Below are positions 53,089 to 64,000 of a stretch of 64,000 nt of DNA, in pieces. A program made the translations under genes and the position numbers. Every line of letters starts with the position of its first letter. The stretch's first letter is position 1. Under the pieces are notes generated by a model. It made no database searches. It was given only the letters and a program-made list of their open reading frames with translations, and was not told where the DNA came from. This stretch comes from Lenzites betulinus. Lineage: Eukaryota > Basidiomycota > Agaricomycetes > Polyporales > Polyporaceae. The stretch covers positions 186,001-250,000 of the forward strand of contig JABYQU010000006.1 of NCBI GenBank assembly GCA_022264855.1. Reading direction: 5' to 3'.

Positions 53089-53604
53089 AGCACAGTCTGT
53101 CTGTGTGGGTTTGTATCCGGTACTTCGCCCAGGATGTGTACGCTCCATATTATTTATACCGTAATGACGATGGCCTTTCTCCGGATTCGCGCATCCGCCT
53201 GACAGTGACAGTGTCGCAGTGAGGGCCGGAAGCGATTGTCAGATGAGGTTGCTAATCGTTCATTTCCTTTGAAACTCACGTCCGCGTCGGCCTCGGTGCC
53301 TCGTAGTCGATGTGGGTCGCAGTCGATGTGGGTCGCTCTCCATTGTGTACACGGTTGTCTGGAAGAGGGTTCCTGAGCCATGATCTTAGTCATTAGCCGA
53401 TGCTATATGCTATCCCCTTAGGCTTTAGGGGGGGAATCGACGATGGAGAAACAAAGATCAACTATCATCTTGATCTATTATGGTCAGCAACGGAGACTAG
53501 CTCGGCATGGGACCGTAAGTGAATGTCGGTGGACGTATATATAAACAAAATGGGGATGCATGGATAGAGCATCACCGTTGACATCCACAGGTGCCTGAAC
53601 CACT
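53089..53604. other. Intergenic, small tandem repeat
   Basis: The 3' region of AP-1 beta and promoter of the MDR gene. GTCGATGTGGGTCGC occurs twice in tandem at about 53307-53336. No gene is seen. Confidence 0.45.
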
Positions 53605-54913
53605 ATGCCTTCACTGCAGAAAGCCCTCATCTTTGAAGCCAAGCAAGGGCCACTCGTGCTCAAAGATATTGACGTCCCGAAGCCTGGCCCGGACGAGCTT
53701 ATCATCCGCGTCGAGGCGGCCGCACTCAACCCGGCAGATTGGAAGATTCTTGTGCTGGGTATCCTCGTCGCGGATTTCCCTTCCGGTCTTGGGTGCGATG
53801 CCGCGGGCACAGTTGTGGAGGTCGGGAGCTCCGTCAAGGGCTTCGCCGTGGGTGACCGGGTGTAGGTAGTCTCTTCGCAGGGATCTCGAGTTCGGTATCT
53901 AGCCTGATGCTGATCATCTGGTGCAGGACGTGCCAGGCGTCTGTGGACCCGTCAAGGGCAGCTCTCCGTGGTGCCTTCCAGCACTTCGCAGTCATTCCTG
54001 CCGGGAACGTTTCGCAGGTAGAGTACAGTTAATAAACGAGCGATGTCTACACGCTCATTTTGACTACAGATTCCTTCAAGCCTCTCCTTCGAAGCTGCGT
54101 CTACCATTGCTAGCGGTGTCGCTACTGCAGCGTTCCCGTTGTACAACCAAGCCGAAGGCTCGTCCTCCGTCAAACTAACACCTCCTTGGGAGGAGGGTGG
54201 CTACGGGAAGTATGCCGGAAAGCCTATATTCATTCTCGGAGGTGCCTCGTCGATGGGCCAGTTCGGTACGCCTCATAACCTTGTGTTCACATGGTTTAAC
54301 ATCATGGCTCATCTGGTCCCTGTCCCGACACTCGGGCATCAGTTATACAATTTGCACGCATGTCCGGTTTCTCGCCCATCATCACCACCGCCTCCCTCCA
54401 CAACTCCGAGCTGCTCAAATCGCTCGGCGCCACCCACATCCTGGACCGCAAGCTCTCGGCCGAGACCCTGAGCAAGAACGCCCGTGAGATTGCGGGCGGG
54501 TATTTCGACATCGTCTACGATGCGATCGCTATGCCGGAGACCCTTGAGGCCGCATACAGCGCAACTGCGCCCACGGGGGACCTGGTCGTCGTCCTGCAGA
54601 CCCCCATCCCTGGAGCAGAGGAGAACTCTAAGAAGAGAGTGCACATGGCTCACGGGTGGTTCGGCACCCCGATCAACCACGCCATCGCCCAGAGTCTGCT
54701 CGCGAAGCTCCCGGAATTACTTGAGAAAGGGGAGATCAAGGTGGGCAGTTTGGGCTTTGTTTTCAAGACGGTAGCTGACTGTTTATGTCTTAGCCCAATC
54801 CCACGGAGGTGCTAGCCGGAGGACTTCGCGGTGTAGCTGGAGGATTGGATCGCCTCCGGAACAATCAGGTCAGCGGTGTGAAGTTGGTGGTGCGGCCCTT
54901 TGATACCGAGTGA
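53605..54913 (+). CDS. MDR-superfamily oxidoreductase (quinone oxidoreductase / enoyl reductase type)
   Basis: Five exons (53605-53861, 53927-54017, 54070-54265, 54343-54740, 54794-54913) give 353 aa. The N-terminal GroES-like fold has VPKPGPDELIIRVEAAALNP, ADWKI and GLGCDAAGTVVEVGS. The nucleotide-binding domain shows a GGASSMGQF glycine motif, weaker than the usual AxxGGVG. Zinc-ligand cysteines and histidines of classical alcohol dehydrogenases are missing, so a zinc-independent NADPH-dependent reductase of the ToxD / trans-enoyl reductase type is inferred. The substrate is unknown; the cytoplasm is expected because there is no targeting signal. The fungal family is normally about 350 aa, so the model is complete. 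Confidence 0.87.
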
Positions 54914-55445
54914 AGTCGTGAAGGGTTTCTTTACCTTGATCCTGTGTAAAGTAGCGCGCTTTGTAAAGTCCTGATATGATCATCAACACGGTCTTCATGC
55001 TCTCGCCTCCGACGACTGACATCCGAGCCTTTGAAGTTCCTGGTGTTCGGAATATTGGTATTGTGAGACTCGCGAGGATTGTTGAGAAGTATTCGATTTA
55101 CAACGTATTCTAGAGTAAGAGCAACGGATGAATGCGACGAAGTGTACAACAGTCAATCTTGGGGGAATTTAATGTATGTATCTACGTGTAACACTAACTA
55201 GTGAACAGAGTGTGCAGTAACGTAGCAGAAGCAGAGACCAGAGGATTATATGTAGCACTGCTATGCAAGAGCTGGTCGACTATGTGTTTGCCGGTATGCG
55301 GCACACGAGTGTAAGTATGGATCTCCCCGGCATGGGCCAGGACGACGATAATACAGGATAAATACACCAAACCTACAGGCGACTCATGACCATCTGGCAC
55401 ATGAGGCTCGAGGGAAGGAGTCGAGAACCGAGAACTGAAGCACCT
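54914..55445. other. Convergent 3' region between MDR and SNF2 genes
   Basis: AT-richer than its surroundings and without recognisable coding sequence. Confidence 0.45.
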
Positions 55446-58400
55446 TTAGGGCGCCAATACGCCCTGCCCGTGCTCGAGCCCGGTAGCATGATCGGTTTGT
55501 GCGACGCGAGTCATTCCAAACAGCTTCCATACGTTCCCGTCAGTGACATTCGATGCCACCGAAGTTTGGAGACCTACCGCCTTGATCTGCTTGACGCTCA
55601 GCTTCTGGAGCTTCTGGCCGTCGCCCTCGCCCAATGCCGCGTCGGCGAGATCTGTGTACGACGCGGTCAGTACATGAAGACGTAGATACCATCGAATAAC
55701 TTACGAGTCTTGGTCTCCTGGAGCTGGAGCATCCTATTCGAGTAGCGGGGGTATGAGCGCTTCTTTCACGACTTGAAGAAAACGAGTGACTTACCGCTCT
55801 TCGATTGAGTCACGGATGACAAGGCGCTTGACGTAGACCTGCTTCTCCTGTCCAAGGCGATGCACACGGTCGTAAGCTTGGGACTCCGTGGCGAAGTTCC
55901 AAGACAGGTCCAAGCTATAAAACGCATCGATAAGTAGTCCCCACGAGGCACCATTGACAGGGAAGGTACACACTTAATGACCCGGTTAGCAGAGACGAGG
56001 TTCAAACCGACACCACCGCACTTGATGCTAATGCCCCATAAACAATAGCTCCTCATAAGTGGTGGATGAAGTACGTACCTGACGAGGATGACCTTGGGTC
56101 CCCCGGGGCGCCTGAACTGCTGGAGGGTATACTCGCGCGCATCCTGTCCCATCTTTCCGTCATACCTCAAGCTCCGGATTCCGTGGCGAGCAAAGATTTG
56201 GTCGCAAAGGTTGAGCATCGACGTCCCTGTATATCGAATGGGGCTTCTTAGCAACACAGACATGCAGATGCGGGAAACCGAGCGGGAAGAGCAAGAAACG
56301 AAGACGCACACTGCGAGAAGATGATCGTCTTGTCCCCGCTCGACTCCCACTCCTTCAGGTAGGCGACCATCTGGAGCATCTTGGCGCTTGACTCGACGTT
56401 GCTCCCGCCCTGCTTCCAGGTGTTGAGGACGTGCTGGTCGGGCTCACCAGGGTCCTTATCGTCATCCGAGTTGTTGCCCTTGTTCTGCCCCTTACCCTTG
56501 CCCTTCCCGTTGGCCTTCGCCTTCGTGCGGCTCGGCACTTTGGACTTTGCCTTGCCCTTGCCTTTCGCCTTGCCCCTCGCCTTCGCAACTCGCCCCATGC
56601 TGTCAGAATCACTGCTACTGTCGCTGTCACTCCCATCTTCGTCCTTGTTCTCTTTTCCCTTCCCATTCTCCTTTGCGGTGTCCTTGCTCTTCTTCGCGCT
56701 GCGCATCAGCGTTGCGAAGTCCAGTACATCGTCGTCCGAGTCCGAGCTGCTCGAGTCGCTCAGCGCCAAGATATCCACGTCGGCCTCTAGGGTTCTCTCG
56801 CGCTTCTTCGGTGGAGGCGTCACGGGGCGTTGTACGGCTGCGCGAACCTCCTCTCTGCTCGGGAGGAATGCGGAGGAAAGGAAGATCGCGTTTGGCGTTA
56901 GGTCCTGCATCTTCCTGCACGTCGGGCCTGATTAACATAAGAGCAGAAGCGGAAACAATGAGTGCACGGTAAAGATAGAAAGGCAGAAGACGTACATGGC
57001 CGGAGACCCTTCGCTGCGGCGGTCTCCCATTCTTTCTCGATGCGCAAGTTCTCCTGTTCGTCCCCATTACCGCTGATGGAGCACACCAGGATTAGTTTTA
57101 TAATGCCACGCGAGGGTAATCCGGGATACTTACAATTCCTCCCGGGCCTCAATAGCTGAGGATGCGAGGACGTCAAGGCAATCTGGAAGGATTAGGAGCA
57201 GCCACTATGAGCCTCGATCTACAAACAAACCCTAACCCTAATCTGACAAGACGTACCGCCGCACATTTCGTGCCCACACCCGAGGACACGACCGTTGTTC
57301 TCCATAAACACTGCGAAAAAGGGGCGTATGAACAAAGACTGTGATGGATCGAAGGAGGAGAAAGGGACGAACAGTCGCCGCACATTGGGCAAGTGTTATC
57401 TTCCCCGTCGAGCGCGTCCTCGAGCTCGAGCTCTATAGCGCGGGCGCGGGCGAGGTATCTGCAACGAAGCACATTCAGCATCAGCACGATACGTGAGAGG
57501 ATCAAAAGGTGTAGTACGGACCGCTTCTTTATCTACGCGGCGTTCGAAACAAAAATGGTGAGCAGATGTTCACGTGCCAAGAACAGCGGGTAAAACATAC
57601 ACTCTCGACCCATCTCTTACCCATCTTCCTTGTCGCGCGGGCGACCTCCTTGTCTCCTGCGGATCCCATCATGAGGGAAGGATCTTCGAACCCATCGGAT
57701 TGTTCCTGGTCAGACAATAGAGCATTAGTGGTCATGTAGAGGGGGGGCATTGCGCTACGTACGAGGACCAGGTGCGGGTGTGCACAAAGCTGGCGCAGGC
57801 GGAGAATCCACACCTGGAATCGAAGGAGCGATCAGTCATCCTTATAGTGAGGAGACGCGCGTGAGGTACGTACGAAGACCTGCTGGTGACTATGTAACAC
57901 GACGCAAGTTTGTCATCTCGGCCTTTGCAGGATAGGACAAGATACGCACTTCTTGAGCAGAGTGTTGTTCCGGATGAAGCGGTTGATCTGAATCTGCGCT
58001 CGCTTCTCGAAGCGATGATACAGCTATGCAATCGATGACGTTCGGTATGCAGACCTCCATGATAGGTTCCTTAAACTGAGTACTTACATCACGCTCGTCT
58101 GGTGAGAACTCGACGAACACCAGCTCGACGTCCTTTGCCGGTAATTGTAGAATGGGCTCGCCTTCCTGCGAACCACGAGAACGCAGTTCGGTCAGTGTGT
58201 AGTGTGCAAGGATCTATCTACATACCACTGTGGCGTTCTTCGAGCGGCGCAGCATCACGGGCTTGAGGACCTCCTGGGCGCGCAGGCCTATAGACGTATC
58301 AGAACATCGGTACAAGGTAGGGTGTAACATTGTACTCACCCGCTAACGGTGCGTCCTCCAGCTGCACCCGGGCGATATATTCGTTGAAATCGTTCCAATC

Positions 58401-59810
58401 GCTACAAATCTATCAGTACCGCGACCTACACAACTAAATGGCCATGACGTACTTGAAAGGACGAAACCGCCCAAACCGCAGGAATCCGTAGATATCCGCC
58501 CTGCGCGCCCCATTATGGTCACTGAATAATCCTACGCAATCATGGAGGTACCCACAGTGTGTTGGTGATCGGAGTGCCGGTGAGGCACCAGCGGTACTTC
58601 GAGCGGAGCATCGCGACTGCTCGGCTACAGCGCGTGCCTCGGTTCCGAATGAATTGGGCCTCGTCGAGGATGACCCTGTACCACCTCAATTGCGAGAGCG
58701 GTCCGCTTTATGCTAGTCAGAACGCGGGGAGCCTCTGCGGCACAGATGGACGTGTGCGTACCCATGGTCGCGCAACCACTTCATCTCCCCGTCACTGTCA
58801 TCAATATCGCTTGGCACACTGAAGTCTAGATTGAGTGTATGATATGTCGTGATGATGATCTGCAGAACCGGCGCCAAACGTCAAAATTAGGCTTTCCTTC
58901 GCGAAGCGGGATTGACGCACATCCTTCTCGGCTAGGAGCTCGACGTCCTTAAGCTTGTCGCGGCCGTGTTGGATATGGACGTCGAACATCCCGTTCGTCT
59001 TTTGCTCGACCTCGTCCTTCCACTGCGACATGAGCGCGGCAGGCACAACAATCAGCGTCGTCCGATGTTTGTCCTCGTCGGTTGGCTGGTTAATGACCAT
59101 CGTCGCGATCATCTGTACTGTCTTCCCTAGGCCCATGTCGTCCGCGAGGATGCCACCCTTATGTGGGCTATCCCGCTCTTGCTTCGTCATCCAGCTCACG
59201 CCTATGAGCTGATGCGGTAGCAGACGGACTTCCATCCCAGGGATCAAGTCTTGAGGGCTGTTCGTTGACCGTCAGCACTGTACCGTACGGACAGAAGAAG
59301 GACCACATACTCTTTAAGGCCTAACTCTTCTGTGGCTTTCTTCACGGTGACCCCATGCGCTGCATTCTCAATGCTCTGCGATACAAAATCCTGTAGGCTG
59401 TAGGAATAGGCACATTGTCAATATATGATGCGCCGACAGTGAGCCAGACCTGACCTTTGGTCCTGGGCCGGACCACCTCTGTCTATACTGCGGACAGGTA
59501 TATCCTGGTCGTAACGCAGTCCGAATCCCCCAGCCGCCGCGGTTGCTTGCAAGGGGGAAGAGCCACCAGCCTCCGGGTCGGAGACCTTCCTCTTCTTGCC
59601 AGTCGTAAGAACTTCTCCAAGGAGCGCCAGGTAGTCGCTGTCCGGCAGCGGGGTCTCTAGGCGACGCTTGAGTGGATTTTGCGAAAGTGAGGGAAGCGCG
59701 AAGGATGGGGGTGGCAGAGGCGGGTTCGGGGAGAAGAGAGCGGGATTGTCGAGTGCAGCAAGCACGCGGGACTTGCGTTGTGTCGCTGGCGGCTGAGGGG
59801 TTTCAGCCAT
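55446..59810 (-). CDS. SNF2-family ATPase with RING finger (Rad5/Rad16/Uls1 type)
   Basis: Twenty-five exons (59810-59455, 59397-59311, 59257-58921, 58859-58762, 58684-58556, 58500-58453, 58401-58340, 58287-58226, 58165-58088, 58023-57950, 57889-57874, 57813-57763, 57705-57601, 57532-57522, 57458-57373, 57310-57257, 57182-57134, 57072-56996, 56927-56310, 56226-56079, 56027-55974, 55914-55795, 55733-55705, 55651-55578, 55523-55446) give 966 aa. Walker A is DDMGLGKT (187-194), motif II is DEAQ (300-303), and the C3HC4 RING (C528-C597) sits inside the helicase. Motif VI is DRVHRLGQ (882-889). A Lys/Ser/Asp-rich insert in the 618-nt exon follows the RING. RING-bearing SNF2 proteins are ubiquitin or SUMO-targeted translocases in DNA repair and chromatin. 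Exons of 11 and 16 nt are inferred from phase and motif continuity. Confidence 0.88.
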
Positions 59811-60276
59811 GATGGTGGCCGTATCGAGCAAGACGCGTCGCGCTCCTTTGTCGCCGTCCTGAGTCGGAGGAGGTGGGTGTATGCAGTTAACTGCTAAGCT
59901 TACCCGCTTGAGCGCTAGGGAATGGTGGCGCCAGTGCTTGGGCGCCTGTCTCTTGTACAAAAAGAAACAAAAGTGCATCAGCAAGTACTTACTGCCACGT
60001 GTGCAGAGTCAGTATAGATTATACGCCCTGCAGTAAGTATCCGATCCTTAATTATGTCCCACTCGGACAGAGCATATGTTCAGCCAGGTCCAAAGGCTTT
60101 CCGTGAAGTCACGATGTCCAAAGTACTTACCGGGACCACAGCGACAGTAAATAGTCTTCAGTACGTATGTCTACTACTTAGTAGCTTCTTCTGATAGCAC
60201 TAATTCAAGTGCTGTACATCGAAATCAACCATGTTCGTTGCTAGTGGTAGTGAACAACAACAGCACGATTTAAAAG
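59811..60276. other. Intergenic between the SNF2 gene and the reductase gene
   Basis: Promoter of the SNF2 gene (minus) and 3' flank of the reductase gene (minus). Nothing else is recognised. Confidence 0.45.
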
Positions 60277-63200
60277 CTACAAGAACCCAGAGCCTTGCCA
60301 GAACTGTACCCACTTGACTGCATCCTCCTTTCCCAAAAGCTGCGACCCCGCTAACGTCTTCGACACCTTCACCGCTCCTGTAGTGTCAAATTGTCCCTCT
60401 TTCACAGACATGGCTGTCTCGAAGAACGGCAACAAACTCTGCGCAGAGTCGTGTCCATCCACCGTAGGCCCCGACCCGGCCCCACCCGCCTTCGCCGCCT
60501 CGCGCAATTTGGAAAGCCATTCGGACGACGGAACGAGTGAAACACCGATATGTTCAGCTACAGCTGTGAAGACCGTGTTCCAGGAGACAGGGTGTGGCGC
60601 AGAGAGGTGGAGGATCGGTTCTCCGCTGTATAGCATCTCAAGCAAGGCGGACGCGGCGACACACACGGGAACCCAGGATATGGTCTAACATGTCCCGTCA
60701 GCCTACACAGGTATAAAAGAGGGTACGAATGTCTCTTACGGTGTCAATATCAGGAAGGGCCCCCAGCCGCTTGCTTGTGCGCACTATGGTAGGGATCCAC
60801 TCGGACGTGCCCCACCCGCCGACGTGTGTGTCCCCACTGAGCTGCCCAGCACGCACCACAGTGGTCTTCAAGCCGGTGTCCCTTCTGGCCCGTCTAAAGA
60901 TCTGCTCAGTGACCCATTTACTCTCTCCGTACCCTTGGCCGATCGCAAGTTCAGGACCGAGGTCAAGCGTCTCCAACACGGGAGTTTCCCTTGGGTGATC
61001 TGTAAAGTGACCATTTGTTTATTTGGTGACATCGACAAGAAAAAGTCTTTGGCTAACGCACTGGCTGCTGACGTGATAGAGCTGACGAATAGGACGGACG
61101 GCCCACCTGTGCGCGGGGATCCTAATGCGAGATCAAGCAGATTCCGCGCCCCCGCAATGAGTGGTTCAAACGACGGCAGAGTTACATTGAAATCGACCCT
61201 CCAGGCTAGGGATACTGTCAGCGAAACTTCGCCACTGGATATAATTAGGTAAACCTCATACCGTTGTGCAATATAGCCGAGACGGAATTTTGAATCTGAA
61301 TAGATGTTGATTATTCAAAAGCAAAGTAGCGCATATACAACAGACACGCACCTCGGCATATGTCTTCTCGTCGAAGCCGAAGAATGGTTTCGACAAGTCC
61401 GCGGGGAGGAATACTACCTTCCCTTCCGATAGGAGCTCAGGGTCTAATCCCCAGGTCTTCATAGCCTCACGCTGCCTAGCCTCAAGCTTCGCTGCATCTC
61501 CGCTGGCTTCCCGATTGAGCGCATACACACGGGCGACCCTCGTGTTCTGCACAAGCTGAGACAGGAGGTGCGAGCCTACGCGGCCGGTGGTCCCGGTGAC
61601 CAGCACCGTCTCGCTTTCCGCTGCCTCCCCGTCTCCATTCGCCGGAGAATCTGACCATTTCGCGGAGGGCCAGTTGGTTGTGTACTTATCAACGAGGGTC
61701 TTCATCAGCGCTAGGCGCGCCGCACGTTCGGCTTCCTTGTCAATGCTCTTCCCAGACACGAGCCCGAACAGGAACGCGCTCAGGCCCGCCACAGTGGGAT
61801 GCAGGTACACGAAGTTTTCTGGGACGTCGTGCATGAAGAGCTTCGCCGTCGTGCGCACCCCGTGTAGGATGGTGTTCCGGATCCATGTCGCCTGCAAACT
61901 ACATCCAATCGCTGTTAGCTCCGTGGTCGACTTTCTCGCTCCCAGCGGACTTGCCTGTCACACCCCTGCTGGAACAGATCGTCGTGGTCGCCTACCCCAC
62001 GCGCGCGGAGGACCTGTCCCACCACAGCGCGCACGTATGCCGTCGCACTCTCTGATGTCCATATACTCGGAACAGGCACTTCGATCTGTGACTCCTCTTC
62101 GACCCGCCGGTAAAGCATGTCGATTTCCGCGGCATATTCGGCGAGAGAGACGTGTCTGCGGGGCGTACCCTTCGGCGTGTACAGGAAAGGGCGATCGGGA
62201 TGCGTGACGGCAATCATCTACCCGCCAGTTCCTAGTAAGTACCGTGCCGTCGAATAAAGAGTGACAGCTTACCTCTTTGAAGATGCGTGAGTACGAGGGC
62301 GCGGAGTCATTGGCGCGCTCCACTGTCGGCCTGTTACGTCATTATAGTCATCCTCAGAACGAGCTTTCGTCGAGAATTGGGGGTGCATGCATACCATATC
62401 GCGTTTCGGAACGCCTCTAGTTTCGCATCGTCGCTCGGGTCGAACGGCTCCTTAGGCTGGATAAAGACGCCATTCTGGAAGCGCCCTCGGCCGAATATGA
62501 TCGCAGCGTGGATATGCGGGTCTTGCAACAGGATCGCCTCTGGGGACATTCATATACATATCAACACTATTCCGTTTGGCGTTGTTTACCACTTACCGAT
62601 GGGTACTGGGTTCGTCTGAATGGTACGACAGTTTAGTTTATGAGAGAACGAACGTTCCCGTGAAACCTCACCTTCTCCCCGGTGGAAAGCACGATTTGGT
62701 CGTCAGCCCTGCCGTAGACGCGGAACAGGTTGGGGTTTTCTGGGTGTTCCTCGAACAGATCACTCGTAGCATAAGCCGGGACGCCGTTCACAGTCGTATT
62801 GAACGCGTTCGGAGACCATGTCGGTGAATCCTGAACCGAATTCACAGCATTCAGCTCGGCCAATACACTACTAAGGGCGAATGGAAGACTTACAACAACC
62901 ACGAACTCGAAAACGCCCGGAAGACCTTCCTGGTAGATACGAACGAACTCGACCGGTGGCGACAATGAAAAGTACATCCACTCCTTGCGCGGAATCAATT
63001 TTGAATCAAGCATCATCCGTGCAAGGGCGCCGATCTCGGTCCTACAAATTGCAGTGTCCTGTCAGTTCCCCAATGCACGTCGAAGGCTATGACCACACGC
63101 ATGAGGGGACCCACATGCCGTAGGCCGTCATGAAATTCACGCCTTGGTCTATGAAGAGTTCAGCTACATCGCTGTTCAGCCCCGCCCCCGCGTATAGCTG

Positions 63201-64000
63201 CATTGCATGCCCGTGTTAAGCAGGTATAACAGTGTAATAAAGATTTGCTCACGATGCAGCTAAACTTCTTGAGCTCATTTAGGTGCTTTGGGTTGCGCGC
63301 CCATGCCTATGTGATCTCCGTGAGCGTCGGTGAAGATTTAGAGGTCAAAGTCGTACCTCAAGCAGAGCGGGCACGAATAGGCCCATAGTGCATCGCGTTG
63401 CCGCGATGGCTTGTATACCTGTCTCTGGGGTAACAATCGTAGGAGGTGAAGATGGCCGAAAATGCGCAGCAACTATGCCGGTGCAAAGCTGTATCATGTG
63501 TTCAGCATGTGTCAAGAAGTGGCGGTACGAAAGGGACGGACCGTCCAGGGCATAGTGATGGCGCCCATGATGTCTGCATTGTGTCGAGATGTAAGCAATC
63601 ACGCCGCCGTGTGGGCGGCCAGGTGAACTTACGGAACATTGGCAAACAGTGCACAGAGGCCCGCACGCCACACAGATCGAAGTCGCCAAACCCTGTAAGG
63701 CAATTCATCGATGAGTATACTGAGAAGACGCAGTCTCAGAAGGACGCACACGATAAGTATCCCCATCTAGTCAAGGCGCGGTGGGTGAACGTGATCGGCT
63801 TGGGGAACGAAGTTGAGCCTATAATATGGTGCTATTAAAATCGCATCACATGGATATGTTGCTCAGGTTCGTGAACTTGCCAGATGAATGCAAGATTACC
63901 CCTGGCTTATCTGCATCCTGCGGCGCCATCTTTACGTCCAAGCCCTCCTCTCTGTCGTTGAAGAAATCTTGGAAATGAGGCATCTGAAGAAGGTTGATCT
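60277..64000 (-). CDS. Adenylate-forming reductase (NRPS-like A-T-R), 5' end beyond the window
   Basis: Partial: exons 64000-63900, 63831-63750, 63692-63633, 63573-63542, 63488-63357, 63306-63253, 63197-63115, 63041-62894, 62830-62672, 62615-62597, 62539-62395, 62330-62273, 62217-61955, 61898-61352, 61295-61262, 61205-61062, 60999-60740 and 60684-60277 (about 909 codons). The adenylation domain shows GSTSFPKPITFTHRAL, LPMFHIMG, YAGAGLNSD, a TAYGMTEIG motif and YGRADDQIVLSTGEK. The carrier domain has the phosphopantetheine site DLFQQGCDSLQATWIR. The reductase domain has VLVTGTTGRVGSHLL and the YGESK catalytic pair. Such enzymes activate a carboxylic acid as an adenylate, load it on the carrier and release it as aldehyde or alcohol. 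They resemble aminoadipate reductase but are shorter; the substrate is unknown. The intron at 61954-61899 has a GC donor. Confidence 0.9.
61899..61954 (-). other. GC-AG intron in the carrier domain of the reductase gene
   Basis: The donor reads AG|GCAAGT and the acceptor GTAG|T. Only this GC donor restores GCDSLQATW, the phosphopantetheine attachment motif; the serine codon itself is split by the intron. Confidence 0.8.

Noticed and set aside
46519..64000. P450, MDR reductase and adenylate-forming reductase as a secondary-metabolite cluster
   Set aside because: Housekeeping genes (AP-1 beta, SNF2-RING) lie between them and there is no shared regulator or transporter, so proximity alone is weak evidence.

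Overview
This is nuclear DNA of a filamentous basidiomycete, most likely an Agaricomycete. The evidence is the dense short introns (about 45-75 bp, GT-AG), genes with up to 25 exons, single-copy fungal genes (PalI/Rim9, H2A.Z, AP-1 beta, an adenylate-forming reductase), and large poly(A)-tailed LINE retrotransposons. No prokaryotic signal is present. All exon boundaries were read by eye from splice signals, conserved motifs and reading phase; no transcript evidence was available.

Layout. 1-3653: a broken member (minus strand) of a local gene family and a 382-bp foldback element. 3654-6576: divergent palI/RIM9-like pH-response gene and histone H2A.Z. 7235-12291: two tandem copies of an unrecognised 196-aa, seven-exon gene family with duplicated promoters and 3' flanks. 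12292-40523: a 28.2-kb retrotransposon block inserted into that tandem array. 40545-44272: two more family members. 45315-63990: ordinary gene space with a DM9/DUF3421 protein, a cytochrome P450, AP-1 beta-adaptin, an MDR oxidoreductase, a Rad5/Uls1-type SNF2-RING ATPase, and an A-T-R adenylate-forming reductase that runs off the right edge.

The main discovery is the retrotransposon block. It is two complete, homologous but diverged LINEs of about 14 kb each, one inserted inside the other. The outer element (12292-17245 plus 31294-40523) is flanked by a 21-bp target-site duplication. The inner element (17246-31279) sits inside the outer element's ORF1 and has a 14-bp duplication and a 33-nt A tract. 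Both share one unusual multi-ORF layout: a hairpin-bearing 5' region with a GATAAG cluster; a small ORF of unknown function (called ORF0 here); a spacer; an ORF1 region ending in a CCHC gag-like protein; a mini-ORF beginning with a TYAQVAASPP-type motif; a second, paralogous CCHC gag-like ORF2; an ORF3 of about 1,700 aa with APE endonuclease, reverse transcriptase, RNase H and zinc-binding domains; and a 3' hairpin followed by poly(A). ORF3 has conserved coding sequence upstream of any in-frame ATG in both copies, together with covarying CAGG-loop hairpins. The inner copy keeps every ORF open and looks potentially mobile. The outer copy is killed by the inner insertion and an in-frame TAG.

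The tandem gene family (five copies, exon lengths 126-66-77-31-87-63-variable) shows birth and death in one window: two near-identical intact copies, one with a shortened C terminus, one diverged intact copy, and one with a 7-bp deletion in exon 3. A paralogous site near 9857-9900 preserves the empty LINE insertion site.
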